From assembly GCF_943734655.1 (NCBI RefSeq), contig NC_071354.1:37907347-37971346 (forward strand): a DNA stretch of 64,000 nt, in the 5' to 3' direction. This document shows positions 1 to 11,150 of this stretch, one piece after another. Positions within the stretch are counted from its first letter, which is position 1; each line of letters starts with the position of its first letter. A program made the position numbers and the translations under genes. The stretch is from Sabethes cyaneus. Taxonomy: Eukaryota > Arthropoda > Insecta > Diptera > Culicidae. The notes below the pieces were generated by a model. It had not been told where the DNA came from, searched no databases, and was given only the letters and a program-made list of their open reading frames with translations.

Positions 1-395
1 GACTGCATGGAAGCAAGGCCCAATATGGACGTTTCATATGAGGTGATTGAAACAGATCGCTCAATGTGGAATAATGGAGGGCCCGATCTTCCATCTGGAA
101 CTATCTGATTTTTTACAGATGGTTAAAAAATGGGGGCCTTTAACGGCTTCAGAGTCTACGGACCCGGCATCAGGGAAACTATCTCATTAGGAATGTGGCC
201 CACCGTTTTTGGGCAGAAGTATATTGTATATAGATCTGTGCAAAAATATGATTCAAACGAAAGTACAGTGTACAGGCATGCGGAAATCGGTATCTTTACG
301 AACAGCCAAGCAGCACTACTGGCAGTCAAGTCCACTAAATCCACGATACAAACGAACTGGTTAATTTCTTCAACTCTCATGTAAAGCAGATTCAT
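1..395 (+). pseudogene. RNase H remnant of a LOA-like non-LTR retrotransposon
   Basis: A broken reading frame on the plus strand keeps RNase H landmarks: FFTDG near 111-122, a WPTVFGQ stretch near 196-215, and FTNSQAALLAV near 295-327, where intact relatives have FSDSQAALKAL. The same order of motifs occurs in the intact RNase H at 58517-59404, so the parent was probably the same LOA-type family. Stops and frameshifts make it non-functional. The upstream part lies outside the window. Its junction with the unrelated reverse transcriptase relic that follows is not sharply defined. Confidence 0.6.
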
Positions 396-2400
396 GATGA
401 TTGTATCCCGCTTCGGCTGTGCAAGACCCGCAAATCATCCAATTTGTGGTACAACAGTGACATTCGGAAGGCTAGGTTGGAACGTGATTTGGCGTACGCA
501 GACTGGATCAGGGCACCGAGAATAACCAAGGATGAAGCGCGTCGACGGTATACTCTTCTGAGAAACCAGGCAAATACGATGGTAGCGTTGGCAAAAACGC
601 GCCATTTAAACCAACATTTAGACGACAGGATTCCGTCTGATGTTCTCTAGAAACGGCTTAAAAGTGTTGGAGTAGGTAAAAATAAATTGTCAGCTGTGTG
701 CGAGTACCATCCCGACGAAGTGAATGGTACGTTCTTGTCGAGCTACATTCGAGACGATGAAAACAGAGAACGAAGAAGACCGATGCCAGACCTGCCCTAC
801 AGCTTTTCCTTCCATCCAGTGCAGTCCTGGAAAGTGGTGAATGCAATATGCAATATTACATCGAATGCAACCGGTCTGGATGGTTTGCCAATCAAATTCG
901 TAAAAATAATTCTGCGGTTGGTAGTCCAGCACATTACGTACATGTTCAACCGCATCATCGTAACATCCTCCTTTCCCGTATACTGGAAACACGCCAAAAT
1001 ATTGCCACTACGAAAAAAGCCGCATTTAAATGCTTTGTCCAACCTTAGACCTATCAGTATTCTATGTGCCCTGTCTAAGGTGTTTGAAAAACTTCTGGAG
1101 TAACAAATGTTTACGTTTATCAGAGAGAACCACTTGCTATCTGAGTATCAAGCTGGTTTTCGTAAAGGGCAAAGCATTCAAACAGCAGCGTTTTCGATGA
1201 TCTAGCAAAAACAATCGGCAGGAAGGGTTCGGCCATATTGCTACTACTGGATTTTTCTAAGCGGTTGACACCATCAATCGCCGTAAACTTTGTTCGAAGC
1301 TGGAAACTCAGTTTAACTTTGCCGTTTCTGCTGTTAACCTAGTAGAGTCGTATCTGAAGGAACGAGCCCAAACCGTGTTCTGTGGAAATCGGCAGTCCGA
1401 AGTGGGGTTTCCCAAGGCTCAGTGCTCGGACCTCTGCTTTTTTGTTGCTATGTCAACGATTTACCCTCCGTACAAAGATGTTGCTCAATACAGATGTATG
1501 CGGATGACGTTCAGCGGAATATCCGCCGTCTTGATCCCTGTTCTCATAAATTGATTAGGATGATGAACGAAGATCTAGCGAGAATAATGAAATGGTCTCA
1601 ACGTAACCAGTTGTTCGTCAACCAATCGAAGAGTACAGCAATGCTTTTGAAGAGTCGTCATAGAAACACAGATCAGACCAAATTTTTACCTTCTGTCACT
1701 ATGGACGGGCAAACTATTGAGTGGACAGAGAGTGCGCAGAACCATGGATTCATTTTCCAGACAGATCTGAAATGGGACAGCCTAGTAAATCAGCAATGCG
1801 AAAAAATATACGCAAGCCTTCGTACGCTCTACGGTTCTGTTTCTGCTGCTCCAACCAGCACACGCCTGAAATTGTTCAAAGCGTTGATTTTACATTTCAC
1901 ATTTGGCGTGCTACTTCCTGTTAGACCAAGTGCGGGTTCCATGGACAGGCTAAATCGCGCTGAATTCATGTGTACGTTTCGTTTACGGGTTGAACCGCTA
2001 CGCGCATGTAACCCAATTGCAGGAAAACCTGATTGGATGCCCACTGGAGAATTTCTACGCGCACCGCTCATGTGTGTTCCTACGCAAGCTGATCAGAACG
2101 CAATCTCCACCAGTACTCTTTGAGAAATTGTTGCCATCTCAAGGGCGTCGGCTACAGAACCTGATAGTTCCTCCCAACAACTCGACTAGCTACTCAAGCT
2201 CACTGTTCGTTAGAGGTGTGATAAACTATAGCGCAATATCTCCGATTGTTAAACGCTCAACTTCTGAAACAGTTTTTAAGAGGGGCTGCCTCAAGCAGTT
2301 AAGTATTTTGTTAAAGTTAAGTTTAATGATGTACAATACTAACACATCCGCAGGTAGCAAAAAAGGTTTACCTTTACGCTACTGGGTAATAAATAAATAG
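396..2400 (+). pseudogene. Decayed APE-type non-LTR retrotransposon ORF2 (reverse transcriptase)
   Basis: The pieces lie in order on the plus strand but in shifted frames. An endonuclease-to-RT linker spans about 444-650. RT fingers with LRPISILCALSKVFEKLLE end near 1103. GFRKGQSIQTA lies near 1160. SVLGPLLFCCYVNDL is followed by the catalytic YADDVQ box near 1490-1515. A tail with SSSLFVRGVINY ends at 2400. The tail resembles CR1, Jockey or Daphne-like clades, but I cannot fix the clade by eye. Internal stops, for example at 648, 1103 and 1204, show it is dead. An AATAAATAAATAG stretch closes it and may be the 3' terminus. Confidence 0.75.
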
Positions 2401-2760
2401 TAAATGCGTGTCCAAAATAGTTTTGGAGTCGGAATCGAGGGCAATGAATGTGTTGAAAAGGATCCGTTCAGCAATTTATTGGTCCTGAACATGATCGCGG
2501 GCATTTCCATATCTGTCGTGAGAGGTGCATTATCTACCTAAATCATGCAAACGTGCTAGATCGCTTGGTCAGGTGAAAACCTGTCTTAAGTGAGTCGAGA
2601 CGCTCAACGAATTGCGGACGACTAGCCTCGGTCCTGAGCCTCGGTCCTGAGCTACAGTGGAGAAAAATTCTTGATACGACATACACCATCCCGGTTCTAT
2701 GCTGTTAGAAGTAAAAAGTAGTAGAAATGTTGGTGGTTGGTGTAAGTAATGAAAAACCCG
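2401..2760 (+). pseudogene. RTE-like retrotransposon 3' end fragment
   Basis: Around 2590-2710 the sequence matches the end of the RTE relic at 31140-31245. Both have a GAGACGC tract followed by a degenerate WRGILDTARATPALCW-type C-terminus and a short AGTAAAAAGTAGTAG tail. Only the extreme 3' end of the element is present, so this is a short truncated insertion or fragment. The first 180 bases show no clear assignment. Confidence 0.5.
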
Positions 2761-3480
2761 ATTTAATCCACCTAGTGGTGAAAGGAACCTTTGTTATACG
2801 GTCTTACTTGTTATTTGAGATAGAAATCGACATGTTTTCGGAACATAATTCATCTATTGGTTGACGTTGCGTAATGCGTTGGTTTACATAAAATTTTTGA
2901 AAATTGAATAAGTTTACAAATTTTGAACAAAATAGAAATACATTTAAATTTTGATAGATCCTTTTTTCATAAAATTGCTGAGTAAGGATAAGTAAGTTGT
3001 TATTAATTTGAGTAAGTGGAAATAAAAGTAATGTGTATGTGGAAATCTTATTCTTTAACATATACATTGCCTAGTAAAGGTCCTGTAATGCCATTCTATT
3101 TGATTCACATCAATAGAGTTTTCTTGAATAATTTCCATCAATTTTTATTAACCTTCAGTTACTCACGCTGTTGTATTTTGTACAACACGTGTAGGGTTTT
3201 CAACGCCATATTGTTATAAAGTTACAAATCGTTGATTAACTAACGTATATTCTTCAATAAACTTATTGTGAGCAAAATGTCATAATTATTCAATGCATTA
3301 ATAATTTAAATTGTTGGGAAAATAGATCAGCATAAACCGCCATCACAGAAACGAAACAATCAGCATGCGAGGTGTACCGCAATTTACCCCAAGTGGAATT
3401 TTCTCTCGTTTCTTCATATGGAAAAATGGTGTCTGTATGCAGCAAAACTAGCCAATGTAAAATGTTTAAAATATATCCGT
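2761..3480. other. AT-rich intergenic DNA, no gene seen
   Basis: Both strands hold only short AT-driven open frames with no recognisable domain. No tandem structure or boundary of a known element is visible. Confidence 0.5.
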
Positions 3481-4019
3481 CTGCTGGTAGTCGAGAAATT
3501 TGTAGTCAAAATTAAGGTATTTTTTATAATCAATGTTCTACAGTTCCTAAACAAGCAAACATAGAGGTATACTATATTCAGCAAAGCTGTGTATTTTTAT
3601 CATTTGTACAACTTTCTAATACAAGAAAAAGTCATACAACCATTACAAAAAGAACAAAAATATAAAAACTGAGTTTACAAATTCGTATACAATAAATAAG
3701 ATTTTTCTATCTTAGCTGCAGAGATGGAAGGTTACTGTCTCTAGCAAAATTTCTTGTAATAATATGCTCTATAACTTTGCAGAACACATCAATGTGTTAT
3801 ATTGATACTGAAGAAAATTTTTTTTTATTTCACTTTTAGGGGGATTAATCAAAGTTTAGATTCCACCAGACGATAGAGCTTTTAATTTCAAGAAACTATT
3901 CTAAAAGTTCGATAAACCTAAAACCAAGTTTTCCCAGTCAAACCTCTAGTGCGCACGTTTTCTTTGGTTTGGGGTTATAGTGCGCACGAGTAATTGTGTT
4001 ACAAAAGTAGGCGCGAGTG
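3481..4019 (+). repeat. Dispersed repeat copy, related to 25225-25745
   Basis: About 500 bases align along their whole length with 25225-25745. Shared landmarks in order include AGAGGTATACTATATTCAGC, AAAAAGTCATACAAC, AGAAGGTTACTGTCT and CTTGTAATAATAT. The copies have diverged by many substitutions and small indels, so the family is old. No coding potential is visible. The second copy directly follows sequence related to the Transib-like element at 58096-61140, so it may be an internal part of a larger unit. Confidence 0.75.
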
Positions 4020-4630
4020 TTCGAGGGTTAATATCTTTTGACCGGTACAACCAATTCTTATAAAATTTTGCATATATATTCGTAGTGTCAAAACCTCTCG
4101 TTTGATATTAAAATAATTGAAATTAGGTAAATTATCTTGTTTAAAATCATTATAAATTATTGTTAATTTTGGTGTGGTGTATACGGTTGCTCATAACTTT
4201 CAAATTAAACGTCCAATCAAAAAATCATTCAATAGTGATCTATTAGGATATATTACCTTTCAAATGAGACCAATAGCGCATAAATCGGTTTGGCCATCTC
4301 TAAGAAACAGGCGATAATTATTACCTTGTCAAAACAGGTTTTTTAAGCATAACTTTTAAACTACTTGTTTGTTTTCAATTAAAAATTCCTGAACAATTTA
4401 GCTTTAATAAGGGCTTTCATTTGATACTAAGATCGTTAAAATCGGTCATGTAGGTCTAGAGAAACCCATGTCACGTATTTTTCACATTTTTGCTTATAAC
4501 TTTTAAACGAAAAGTCGTGTCACGAAGCAACTCAATAGTGATCTACTAGACAATAATACCTTTCAAACAAAAGTAATAGCGAACGATTCGGTTCAGCCAT
4601 CTCTGAGAAACAGGCGATAGAAAAAATCAT

Positions 4631-4670
<40 letters not shown>

Positions 4671-4800
4671 TTGCTCAAATCGTCGAACCCTATCGATTGG
4701 TATATGTGACTTGGCCCTCCGGGCCTTGGATCAATTTCGTGTTTTTCGACCAATTTTTAAACCTTTGTTATAGTATAACAAAGGTAAAAACATTTAAATT
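4020..4800 (+). repeat. Dispersed repeat with embedded (CA)n microsatellite
   Basis: The unit contains recurring CTTTCAAAYRA and CATCTCTRAGAAACAGGCGAT motifs. A (CA)n tract lies at about 4637-4668. It ends with TATCGATTGGTATATGTGAC, GGCCCTCCGGGCC and ATTTCGTGTTTTTCGACCAA, then AACCTTTGTTATAGTATAACAAAGG. Reverse-oriented relatives of its two ends occur at about 36590-36690 and 39790-40205, so those coordinates probably bracket an expanded copy of the same family inside gene F. The microsatellite may be polymorphic. Confidence 0.7.
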
Positions 4801-4990
4801 TGAAAATTTTCGTTCCAGAACAGTACAAATCCTATTGTCATTTTCACAAAGTGCCACGTAGGGAACAAATTTTACAAATTGGGATAATTTATTTGATAAT
4901 TAATTCTTTAAAATATTGAGACTGTATTGGATGTTATCTTCAAATTATAGAGTGGTTCAATAAAAAGCCAGCTAAAATATATACAGTAAA
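4801..4990. other. Short AT-rich spacer
   Basis: No gene or repeat boundary is seen between the repeat ending near 4800 and the terminal-inverted-repeat element starting at 4993. Confidence 0.4.
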
Positions 4991-4992
4991 TA

Positions 4993-6280
4993 CCGCCATC
5001 CGGGGTGAGATTGTGCCACGGGGGTGAGATTGGGCCAAAAACCAAAAATGTTTATTTGTGAAAATTTATTATATCTATAGAAACTGGTGACCTAAGTTCA
5101 AACTGATGATGAACATAACATATTTATTCATAACTTAGAGTGGAACACAGATAATATTAGCAAACTGTTTAGCCCAAACAGGGCTTCAAAGTTCGCGATC
5201 AAAAATACTCGGAAATAACGCTTGTAAAAAGTGTCCCCCATAAACCAACCCAAACAAGAAATCGCATCAACTTGCTATTTTGAAGGTATATAAACTAATC
5301 ATTTACAATATATTGAAAGGTTATTATGCGTTGGATATGTTTTGATTACGAAAATAATATTTTTCGAAACTTTGTACTTTTCGAGCTTCGTAGGGGTGAG
5401 ATTGTGCCAAGCCATAATGATCGATCCTATTTGTGGATTTCACATACACAACAAAAATACGTCAGTATACACCAGTACACTCACATTCCTTACTATTGAG
5501 CACAATATTTTGACAGATTAGATAGCATCATCCATTTTAGAGCAAACAGCATCATATGTCTGCTGAATAATTTAAACTAATTTTTACTTTTTCTCTGGAA
5601 ATTTCAGATACTTTGAATAAACTCTCTAATATAAGACGAATATATTATACCGTGTATAAACTGCAAGTTTTAAGGAGGAGGAGGGGCGTGGGATGTTCTG
5701 CGGCTGCGGGTTCTCGAACGAAGTAATGGTTACTGTTGTTAAATGATCAAATAGGTATGCCCCCTTGGGATACACCCCTTCATATATCTCCCCTTTGTTA
5801 ACCCTCGAAACGCTACTGGCTATATAAAGGCTGTCCATTGAGTACGAACTCATTTTTAGTTATTTCAGACCTCCCCGGGTTATTTTCGTTCATACTTTTT
5901 GTATGATGCGTTGTTTTTGGCCGATCCCCTGCCCCTAATAGTCCACTTAGTTCATGGACAGCCCCATATGAACTACTTTATACTGATATTTATGTGTATT
6001 GTTTATAAACATGCTAATGTTCACTGTTTAGATTTTTAGCCTAACTTTATCTTTTTGGCACAATGTCACCCCCTAGAAGGGGTGAGATTGTGCCAAAGTT
6101 CATGCACTTCCAGTAAAATAAGGTTTCATTGTAACTAAACCATCTCTACGGTAGTTGTTAATTGAACAATTTAGTATAATTTTACAGGTTTGAAATCAAC
6201 TTAGTTCCTAAATTGCGTGTATACTGAGCTAAAGAACAAAAACATATGCTTTTTTGGCACAATCTCGCCCCGGATGTCGG
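4993..6280. mobile_element. Non-autonomous TA-flanked DNA transposon, 1288 bp
   Basis: The left end reads CCGCCATCCGGGGTGAGATT. The right end, read on the other strand, starts CCGACATCCGGGGCGAGATT, and the match continues through GTGCC. Both ends are flanked by TA (4991-4992 and 6281-6282), as expected for Tc1/mariner-type integration. Internal copies of the GGGTGAGATTGTGCCA motif occur at about 5393 and 6078, which is unusual. No transposase frame is present. The right end sits only eight bases into the intron of F-box gene A, downstream of its last visible exon. Confidence 0.85.
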
Positions 6281-6289
6281 TACGCTTAC

Positions 6290-7741
6290 CTTAACACATC
6301 CGTTTAAGCGCAGGACCTGCATACGACTCAAATAGCAAAAAACGTACTGTATGGAAGTATCGTTAATGCAATCCGATCCACATAGATCCAGCACGGTGAG
6401 GTTGTTCAATGCAAGACAGATCTTCAGTATAACACTTTCCGTGATTCCCGGTAGCATACTCAAATACAGTTCCCTCATGTTGATTCTTTTCTGTTCTACA
6501 ATTGCCTTCAAAAAGCCATCGTCCGTCACGCGATCGCAGTCCGATAGGTCTAGCACGGTTAGTTTGCGCAGCTTCTGAATTTCCGCTATCCCAAAATCGG
6601 TCAGCAGCCAACATCCGTTTAGTTTCAGTGTTTTTAGCAGCGGCATCGAATGGGCAATTGCGATGAGTGCAAAATCCGTTAGATTGAGAAAGGATGTTAG
6701 ATCCAGATGGACGAGATGGGTGTGTTTCTGTAGGATATCGATTATGCCAGGGTCTTTGATGGGGGCTCTTTCGAAGAAAGACAGACTGATGTTGCTGAGG
6801 GACATGTTTTCGATCTCGGCAAACTGCTTGAGGAACAGATCATCGTACATGGTGTAGCTGAAGTTGACCGATTTCATCTGATGTCTGTGCAGTTTCAGGA
6901 TGCGGAGAACGTGGGTTAGAATCTCCACCCGCTTGGTGGCTTCTAGTTCTTTGAGACATTTTGAGATTTCCAGCGAGGATATGTTGGGAGCCATCTCGAC
7001 CAGGTAATACAGGTGACTTTCATCGACAGCATTGATTTTTCGCAGTCCTAGATGAGTGAGTTGATAGCAGATTACAGAAACGTTTCCCACACCCGTGGGA
7101 TGCCAACCTTTGAACAGGTCATCGCAGTCGACTATATTTAATCGTTCTAGATTTGGCATCGTGCCTAGGATGTTGTCTAGTTTCTCTTTGTTCAGTGCAC
7201 AATTATCGAACGTTATCTCCCGTATGTGTTCTCCAAAGTAATTCCAGAAGTCGGTTTCACCGCTGAATCGCACCTTGGTCAGTTTGATGTTTGTAAAGTA
7301 ACGGAAACTGTCCAGAAAGACCTGAATCGGTGATTGGTCGTCGTTTACTTCGATTCGTTCGAAGTGAAAGCAGGTGGCGTTAAGGAACGTCGGATGTCGC
7401 ATGGCTTCGAACCAACGGCGACACGTCAGGACGGCCGAATTGCGATCGCTCGGTCTTATGAATTCAAAGATATGAATTAAAATCTGAAAGCAGGGATGGC
7501 TTTGAGAGAGTTTGACATACAGAAGTGGCGAGTTAGTTACCTCCATCGGTAGATTGTCCCATCCCGTTTTTGCTCTTGGTGCTTTGAGATTGATATAAAA
7601 GACGTCGTCATCAAACGGAAATTCACGATTATCAACTTCCTCAACTTCTTCCTCTGAACTGGATTCACTTTCAGATTCACTTGACTGCGGCTTATAGCCG
7701 TAGAAGTGCATATTAAAGTAGCTTTCGATCATCATCTCCAT
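6290..7741 (-). CDS. F-box/LRR protein A, 3' incomplete
   Basis: Proposed exons are complement(6290..7483, 7541..7741), giving 465 codons before the open donor. The start at 7741 (MEMMIESYF, A at -3) opens an acidic serine/glutamate-rich tail, SSESESESSSEEEVEE. The F-box spans residues about 62-105 (WDNLPME joined to ILIHIFEFIRPSDRNSAV, then CRRWFEA) and is followed by cysteine-containing LRRs such as LKTLKLNGCWLLTDFGI. The 57-bp intron 7484-7540 begins GTAACT, ends TTTCAG, and is a multiple of three without a stop, so it also reads through. The gene stops at GTTAAG|GTAAGC, the same codon position where paralogs C and F continue with LTDAG; no such exon is seen down to position 1. By family it would be an SCF ubiquitin-ligase substrate receptor. 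It is either truncated or continues beyond the window. Confidence 0.8.
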
Positions 7742-8206
7742 TTTGGACTGAAAAATTGTTCTTATTTTCACTGTCGCGCAAATTATTCGACCGTCTTCGA
7801 CGGGCACAAGCAAAAAATAAGTACTTCCGCTAAAAATACTGCGACATACCAGGGTGTGTCCCAAGCTTGCTGGTAGATGGCGCTTCGATCAGCTGTCGAA
7901 CCATTTTCAAAAGTGTTCGTGTTGCTTTTACCATCTACCTACATTCACCGGTCGACTGCTCCCGCCGGCGCGGCGGTGAAACTGTTTATCAACATTGTCC
8001 GACATGTCATCGAACCCCGTGAATTGATCGTGAAATCAGCGTTTCACGATCATCCATCAGCTGAGCGCGATCGGCTGACATACTTTCGAGCAGACGCGAC
8101 GCCTACCGCATCTTTCGTTGCATCACACAATAGACAAGAGGTGTTGTTTTGACTGTGAAGCTCAAATAAAACACGCGCTTAAGCTGATTTAAATTTAGAC
8201 AGTGAT
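7742..8206. other. Intergenic region between genes B (3') and A (5'), probable promoter of A
   Basis: An open frame on the plus strand (7877-8152) has no recognisable domain and I regard it as chance. The 460 bases must hold the promoter of gene A if A is transcribed independently. I see no convincing TATA box. GC content is higher than in the flanking repeats. Confidence 0.4.
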
Positions 8207-8212
8207 TTTATT
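8207..8212 (-). terminator. Polyadenylation signal AATAAA of gene B
   Basis: AATAAA on the minus strand lies about 35 bases after the predicted stop codon of gene B (8247-8249), the expected place for a compact insect gene. Confidence 0.6.
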
Positions 8213-8246
8213 ATGGCATCCTAGTCTATGAGTTAATCGTTCAAAC

Positions 8247-10356
8247 TTAGCTAATGCATTTACTATCGATCGTCTTCATTGTACCTAATCGGGACAAGCG
8301 CTCTTCTGCCCGGTTCAGCTTGATGCATCCGTTCAACGAAATGTGCTGTAATGAAACTTCAAACGGTTAAAACTTAACTTCACGCACAAATATCATACGA
8401 AAAAAGTGATAACATGGTAATACCTTCAAGTAGTGGCAGTTGGTACTGATATAGTACAAACTATCATCCGTAAGCAGTGGACACTTATTCACCTTTAGAA
8501 CTCTTAAACGCTTCAGATCGGCCGTGATCAGCTGGATACAGTAATCGTTTATCTGGGGACACTCACTCAAGTCTAAATATTCTATCGATTTATTGTTTCT
8601 CACCAGTGCTTCAATACCTTTTTCTGTGATCTGTGTTGGGATCAAAGGAAACATATAAATTATGGTGTTGCTGCGTAAAACCATGAAACTTACTGACGAA
8701 CACCTGGCAAGATGAAGTTCCTTTAGCTCGCTAAAACAAAACCCTTTCTCTAGTGATAAGTCCGTAATTTTGTAGCATCCAGTCAGATTGAGCACCCTCA
8801 GCTTGAACAGTCGATCAATTGAAAACGATTCCGAAATGTCCCATATTTCCAACGGGTTGTACGGCAGATCGATTCCCGTGAGTCCCGAATCGGTCACCCT
8901 TGTGCAGCAGTACAAGATCAACCGTCTCAAATGTATCAGGTAAAAGTTGACGTATTGCAGCGTAGCATCGGTGGCAGCATTCGGAGAGCTGCTCAGATCG
9001 AGAATCTGGATCAGTTCGAAATTGAGCGTGACTTGGATCAGTGAGTAGTCGCTTAGGTAGGGCAGTTCGCATAAGTACAGTTCCTTCAATTTCTTCATTT
9101 TTCGTCCAATGACACCATTGAACATAGCTTTATCGGAAATTTTCTCGCAGTTGGATAGATCCAACACTTCCAAGTGTTCCAGCTTGACAATATCCATGAT
9201 GCCTTCGTCCGTGATTAAAATGCATCTCCTAAGCTTCAGCGTTCTCAACTTTGGCAAAGTGCTGGTGATTAGTTCCATTATTTCGTCCGTAACTCCCAGT
9301 GAAGATGACAAATCAAGATGCACCAAATTCGGCTGCATAGTTAGAAAACTGATAAAACCAGGAGTTTTGATAGTCTTTTTGGTTTTGTTCACTTTAAATT
9401 GCAGTGCTTGGGTGATCTTCAACTCTGGCTGCCGTCTTAGCAAATCTATAATGGCCGGCGGAATTTTGTCGCAGAAAGTAAGACTTAAACTTTCTATGGC
9501 CAAACCGTCCAACATGGCCAGCGTGCTGAGACAGATGTCATCGATCGAGAGCGTTCCACTGAATTTCAGTGTCTCCAGCTGAAAACGTTTATTATTGATG
9601 AAACGCATCACGTGATCAACCATTTGAACGCGCCGTTGAGCTGTCACCATTTTAAAACAATTGGATATATCCAAGTGGGCTATGTTGGGAGCAATTGTCA
9701 TTATCCAGTTGAAGTGCATTTCATTCACAAAATCATTATTCGCCAGCGAAACATCCACCAGGTGTTCCAGCACAAACCGAGATTCACAGCAGTAGAAACT
9801 TTTATCGAAATGCCACATACGGAACAGTTCATCACACGACTCGATCCTCAATATTTTAAGTTTAGGCACATGCTGCAATATCCAGTACAGTTCCGTATCC
9901 CGAATGAGACAGTTTCTAATGGTCAGCTCCAAAATGAACTCTCCAAAGTCTGGCCAGAAGTCACTGTTCCCGTAGAATGTCACCGAAATGATTTCGATTC
10001 GCGGAAAAATCCGAAACCCCTCCAGAAAGGTTTTGATCGGTGGTTCGTTGTCGCAGAAATTAATGTTGGAAAAGCGGAATATCAGCAGCTCGTTAAAGGG
10101 TGTGTAATAATGGGACGCTTCGAACCATCGGCGACACGTTTCTCCTGCGGCGATGCGATCGTTTAGCGTGATCAGCTTCATGATCTTCAGCAGTAGCTGA
10201 AGTGAATTGAAGGTTAAGATTATTACGCTTTGTCTGGTGGGTGATTGTATAAGAGGAACTTACCTCCATCGGTAGATCGTTGAAGCCCGGTGGCTCCGGT
10301 TCCGGAGGAGGCGTTGGCATTTTTATGTGGTTACTAGCTATGAAGAAGTCCATCAT
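8247..10356 (-). CDS. F-box/LRR protein B, complete
   Basis: Exons are complement(8247..8345, 8424..8630, 8694..10196, 10264..10356), about 633 residues. The start at 10356 gives MMDFFIASNHIK, followed by a proline-rich stretch. The F-box runs from FNDLPME across a 67-bp intron (GTAAGT..TTCAG) into LLLKIMKLITLNDRIAAGET and CRRWFEA. LRRs follow to the end, including LVHLDLSSSLGVTDEIM and IEYLDLSECPQINDYCI. The 207-nt third exon has the same length as exon 4 of C. The intron that separates TK from LTDAG in C and F is absent here (CTRVTDSGLTGIDLP is continuous). An extra segment of about 30 residues, KITQALQFKVNK onward, is absent from the paralogs. The 63-bp intron 8631-8693 is in frame and open, so retention would add 21 residues. 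Likely an SCF substrate receptor; target unknown. Confidence 0.85.
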
Positions 10357-10977
10357 CACCACACTGTGAGAGAAGGCTGTGATTAGGCTTGAGAAAAAAT
10401 TGGAACTACGGTTGTGCTTCTCGTTCCTAAGCTGTTGGCAGTCGAATGTGAAATGATATAATTTCGAAGAAAGGGACAGTATTTTGGTGAAAAGTAAAAA
10501 TACTGTGGACTGTAGTTCGGTGCGGTGGTCGGGAAATGAGTTCCTCGACGATAGCTGACGGAGCTGTTGTGTTTTGATTTCCCTTGCCAAGTTTTGCAAG
10601 CTGCGTTGAATTGAGCCAACAAACAAGCTTACATTGTTGAAATGAATTTTCGAAACAGAAAGGCTGTTATGAGCTCGAGCTCTTCGAAGTTTGACTACGG
10701 TTCGGGATTAGATTTATAGATGGCAGATATGAACAACTACTGAATTACTTATTTGTAAGGACTATTAATATTTTTTTCACATCTTTGGGGGTGAAGAAGC
10801 CGTTGTAAGTAAAAATAACACGTTTCATGACATTTTCTGTGGAAATTTTAGACAGGCGTAACTTTTTCGTAGCAACTCGAACGGAAAAAATGGCTTGTGG
10901 TTAATGGTACCTACCAACTTATGATTTTTGTCATCGTACGAGACGAGACACTTATAGTGTAGACCACTTCTACTTAT
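10357..10977. other. 5' flank of gene B
   Basis: The minus-strand frame continues open upstream of the chosen start to 10626, so a longer N-terminus cannot be excluded. The upstream residues are hydrophobic and serine-rich without a motif, and paralogs start close to the F-box, so I favour 10356. No repeat is recognised before 10978. Confidence 0.4.
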
Positions 10978-11150
10978 TACCGCGCGTGAGGTTCAGACCT
11001 TCGTTTGTTTCTTGTTGCTGCGCGAGTTAGTCAAAATGCCGTTCCAGAAGGCACATAGTTAGCATATGGCATACAAGCTCCAAGTATTGTTTCAGGCCAA
11101 ATCTGAATTTCATCCCTCCATCGGCCTTTTTAAAGGTCACCAAGTAATAG
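10978..11150 (+). pseudogene. Histone H2B C-terminal relic with histone 3' stem-loop
   Basis: The frame starting ACCGCGCGTGAGGTTCAGACC encodes T-A-R-E-V-Q-T, matching the conserved TSREIQTAV segment of H2B. It continues as LLLRELVK (family RLLLPGELAK) and, after frameshifts, nucleotides AAGCTCCAAGTA that match the TSSK end. About 50 bases later, near 11135, GGCCTTTTTAAAGGTC followed by ACC forms the six-base-stem hairpin typical of replication-dependent histone mRNA 3' ends. Stops and indels make it non-coding. It lies about 600 bp upstream of the histone-containing repeat at 11768-14389. Confidence 0.7.

Noticed and set aside
2804..3219. AT-rich frames on both strands near 3 kb
   Set aside because: Composition-driven; Asn/Lys/Phe-rich with no motif.
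7877..8152. 91-codon plus-strand frame between genes A and B
   Set aside because: No recognisable domain; it lies in the presumed 5' flank of gene A and ends beside the 3' end of gene B.
9109..10166. Plus-strand frames of 157 and 184 codons
   Set aside because: They are antisense shadows of the large coding exon of gene B.
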